Of a DNA stretch of 35,816 nt, positions 35,036 to 35,816 are shown one piece after another. The translations under genes and the position numbers were made by a program. Within the stretch, counting starts at the first letter, position 1, and each line of letters begins with the position of its first letter. Source of the stretch: Bryobacterales bacterium (GTDB lineage: Bacteria > Acidobacteriota > Terriglobia > Bryobacterales > Bryobacteraceae); contig PLRS01000022.1 in NCBI GenBank assembly GCA_003164035.1, positions 1-35,816 on the forward strand, given 5' to 3'. Under the pieces are notes generated by a model. That model was given only the letters and a program-made list of their open reading frames with translations, had not been told where the DNA came from and searched no databases.

Positions 35036-35816
35036 CCTTTCGCCCATCGAGCCCGTCTGGCAGGGCTACCTGCGCCAGGACGGCCGTAAGGGCATTCGCA
35101 ACCTGGTGCTGGTGGTCTACACGGTGGAATGCGCCAGCCACGTGGCCAAGGAGATCGCTCGCGGCGAGGAAGACGCCCACGTGATCGGCTTTCCCGGCTG
35201 TTACGACAACGCCTTCGCCATCCGCCTGATGCTGGCTCTGGCCCGCCATCCCAACGTGGGCGCGGTGCTGGCGGTCGGCCTCGGCTGCGAGTATACCCAG
35301 CCCAAACGCCTGGCTGAAGCGGTCCAGCAGACCAATCGCCCGGCCGAGTGGTTCTACATCCAGGAAAACGGCGGCACGCTCAGCTCGATCGCCCGCGGCA
35401 AGCAAGCTCTCGAGCGCATGCGCCGGGAAATCGCCGCCGTGCCGCGCGTTCCCATGGGCCTGGCCGACCTCACCGTGGGCGCCGAATGTGGCGGCTCCGA
35501 CGGCACCTCCGGCCTGGCCGGCAATCCCGCCGTGGGCGCCTTTTTCGACCTGCTGGTGGATGGCGGCGGCCGTGCCATTTTCGAAGAGACCGTGGAGATG
35601 ATCGGCCTCGGCGCCATCATGGAAGCCCGCGCCGCCAACCCGGAGGCGCGAAAACAGCTTGCCCACGCCTACCGGAAAGCCGAGCGCTATTGCAGCGAGG
35701 TGCGCCAGTATTCCATCGCGCCGGGCAATTTCGCCGGCGGACTGACCACCATTGAAGAGAAAAGCATGGGCGCATTCGCCAAGAGCGGCACCCGTCCCAT
35801 TCAGGGCGTCATCGAA
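35028..35816 (+). CDS. UxaA/GarD-family dehydratase large subunit (runs off the window)
   Basis: Open frame from ATG 35028 to the window end, 263 codons with no stop. Family signatures: [38 protein letters not shown], the conserved [18 protein letters not shown], and [20 protein letters not shown] then AKSG. These fit the catalytic part of Fe2+-dependent altronate/galactarate dehydratases, which remove water from a sugar acid to give a 2-keto-3-deoxy acid; Cys residues in GFPGC, GLGC and AECGG may bind the metal. Full proteins reach about 390-400 residues, so roughly a third is missing at the right edge. Confidence 0.85.
   Translation, partial: MTNLSPIEPVWQGYLRQDGRKGIRNLVLVVYTVECASHVAKEIARGEEDAHVIGFPGCYDNAFAIRLMLALARHPNVGAVLAVGLGCEYTQPKRLAEAVQQTNRPAEWFYIQENGGTLSSIARGKQALERMRREIAAVPRVPMGLADLTVGAECGGSDGTSGLAGNPAVGAFFDLLVDGGGRAIFEETVEMIGLGAIMEARAANPEARKQLAHAYRKAERYCSEVRQYSIAPGNFAGGLTTIEEKSMGAFAKSGTRPIQGVIE

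Overview
This is a high-GC window (roughly 60-65% by eye) that looks like chromosomal DNA of an acidobacterium of the Solibacter/Bryobacter type. I infer this from gene content: a stand-alone duplicated FtsX/MacB permease of the acidobacterial ADOP kind, a DUF3300-DUF2950 pair, twin-arginine-exported TIM-barrel sugar isomerase-like proteins, bacterial S10 carboxypeptidases, and dispersed palindromic repeats between genes. No rRNA, tRNA, CRISPR array or intact insertion sequence was seen.

Layout. 1-3000: the end of an unknown gene, then a leftward run of an RlpA-like lipoprotein, a sensorless sigma-54 activator and a glycosyltransferase. 3147-5576: a PilZ protein, a UDP-sulfoquinovose synthase-like enzyme and ApaG. 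5619-7628: two Tat-exported TIM-barrel proteins. 7855-10120: an accessory patch with an RHH/PIN toxin-antitoxin pair, an array of phased TTGTGC heptamers, a MITE-like repeat, a Uma2 nuclease and a ParD antitoxin with a broken ParE. 10156-12368: a cNMP-binding/thioredoxin-reductase-like fusion lacking the redox cysteines, divergent from a UBP-type zinc finger protein. 12444-18380: a disulfide oxidoreductase, egtB and egtD (ergothioneine synthesis), then a three-gene betaine-type ABC importer. 18426-21345: a c-heme chemoreceptor and an RNase H-like exonuclease. 21461-25142: a second MITE-like copy, tandem S10 peptidases of which the first has lost its catalytic residues, and another inverted-repeat element. 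25221-29024: an Fe-ADH homologue and the ADOP permease. 29053-31481: a broken monooxygenase gene, a DapA/HOGA-type aldolase, prmA, and a toxin-antitoxin remnant. 31787-35816: OsmC, DUF3300, DUF2950 and a split UxaA-family dehydratase running off the end.

Two themes stand out. First, the disulfide oxidoreductase, egtB, egtD and betaine-type importer form one co-directional block of about 6 kb, suggesting that ergothioneine (a betaine thiol) is made, moved and perhaps kept reduced by one locus. Second, three toxin-antitoxin loci all keep the antitoxin while the toxin is truncated or altered. At two of them TTGTGC heptamers repeated every 10 bp lie at or near the break. That phased repeat, three triplets in 192 bp plus a doublet 22 kb away, is the least explained signal here.
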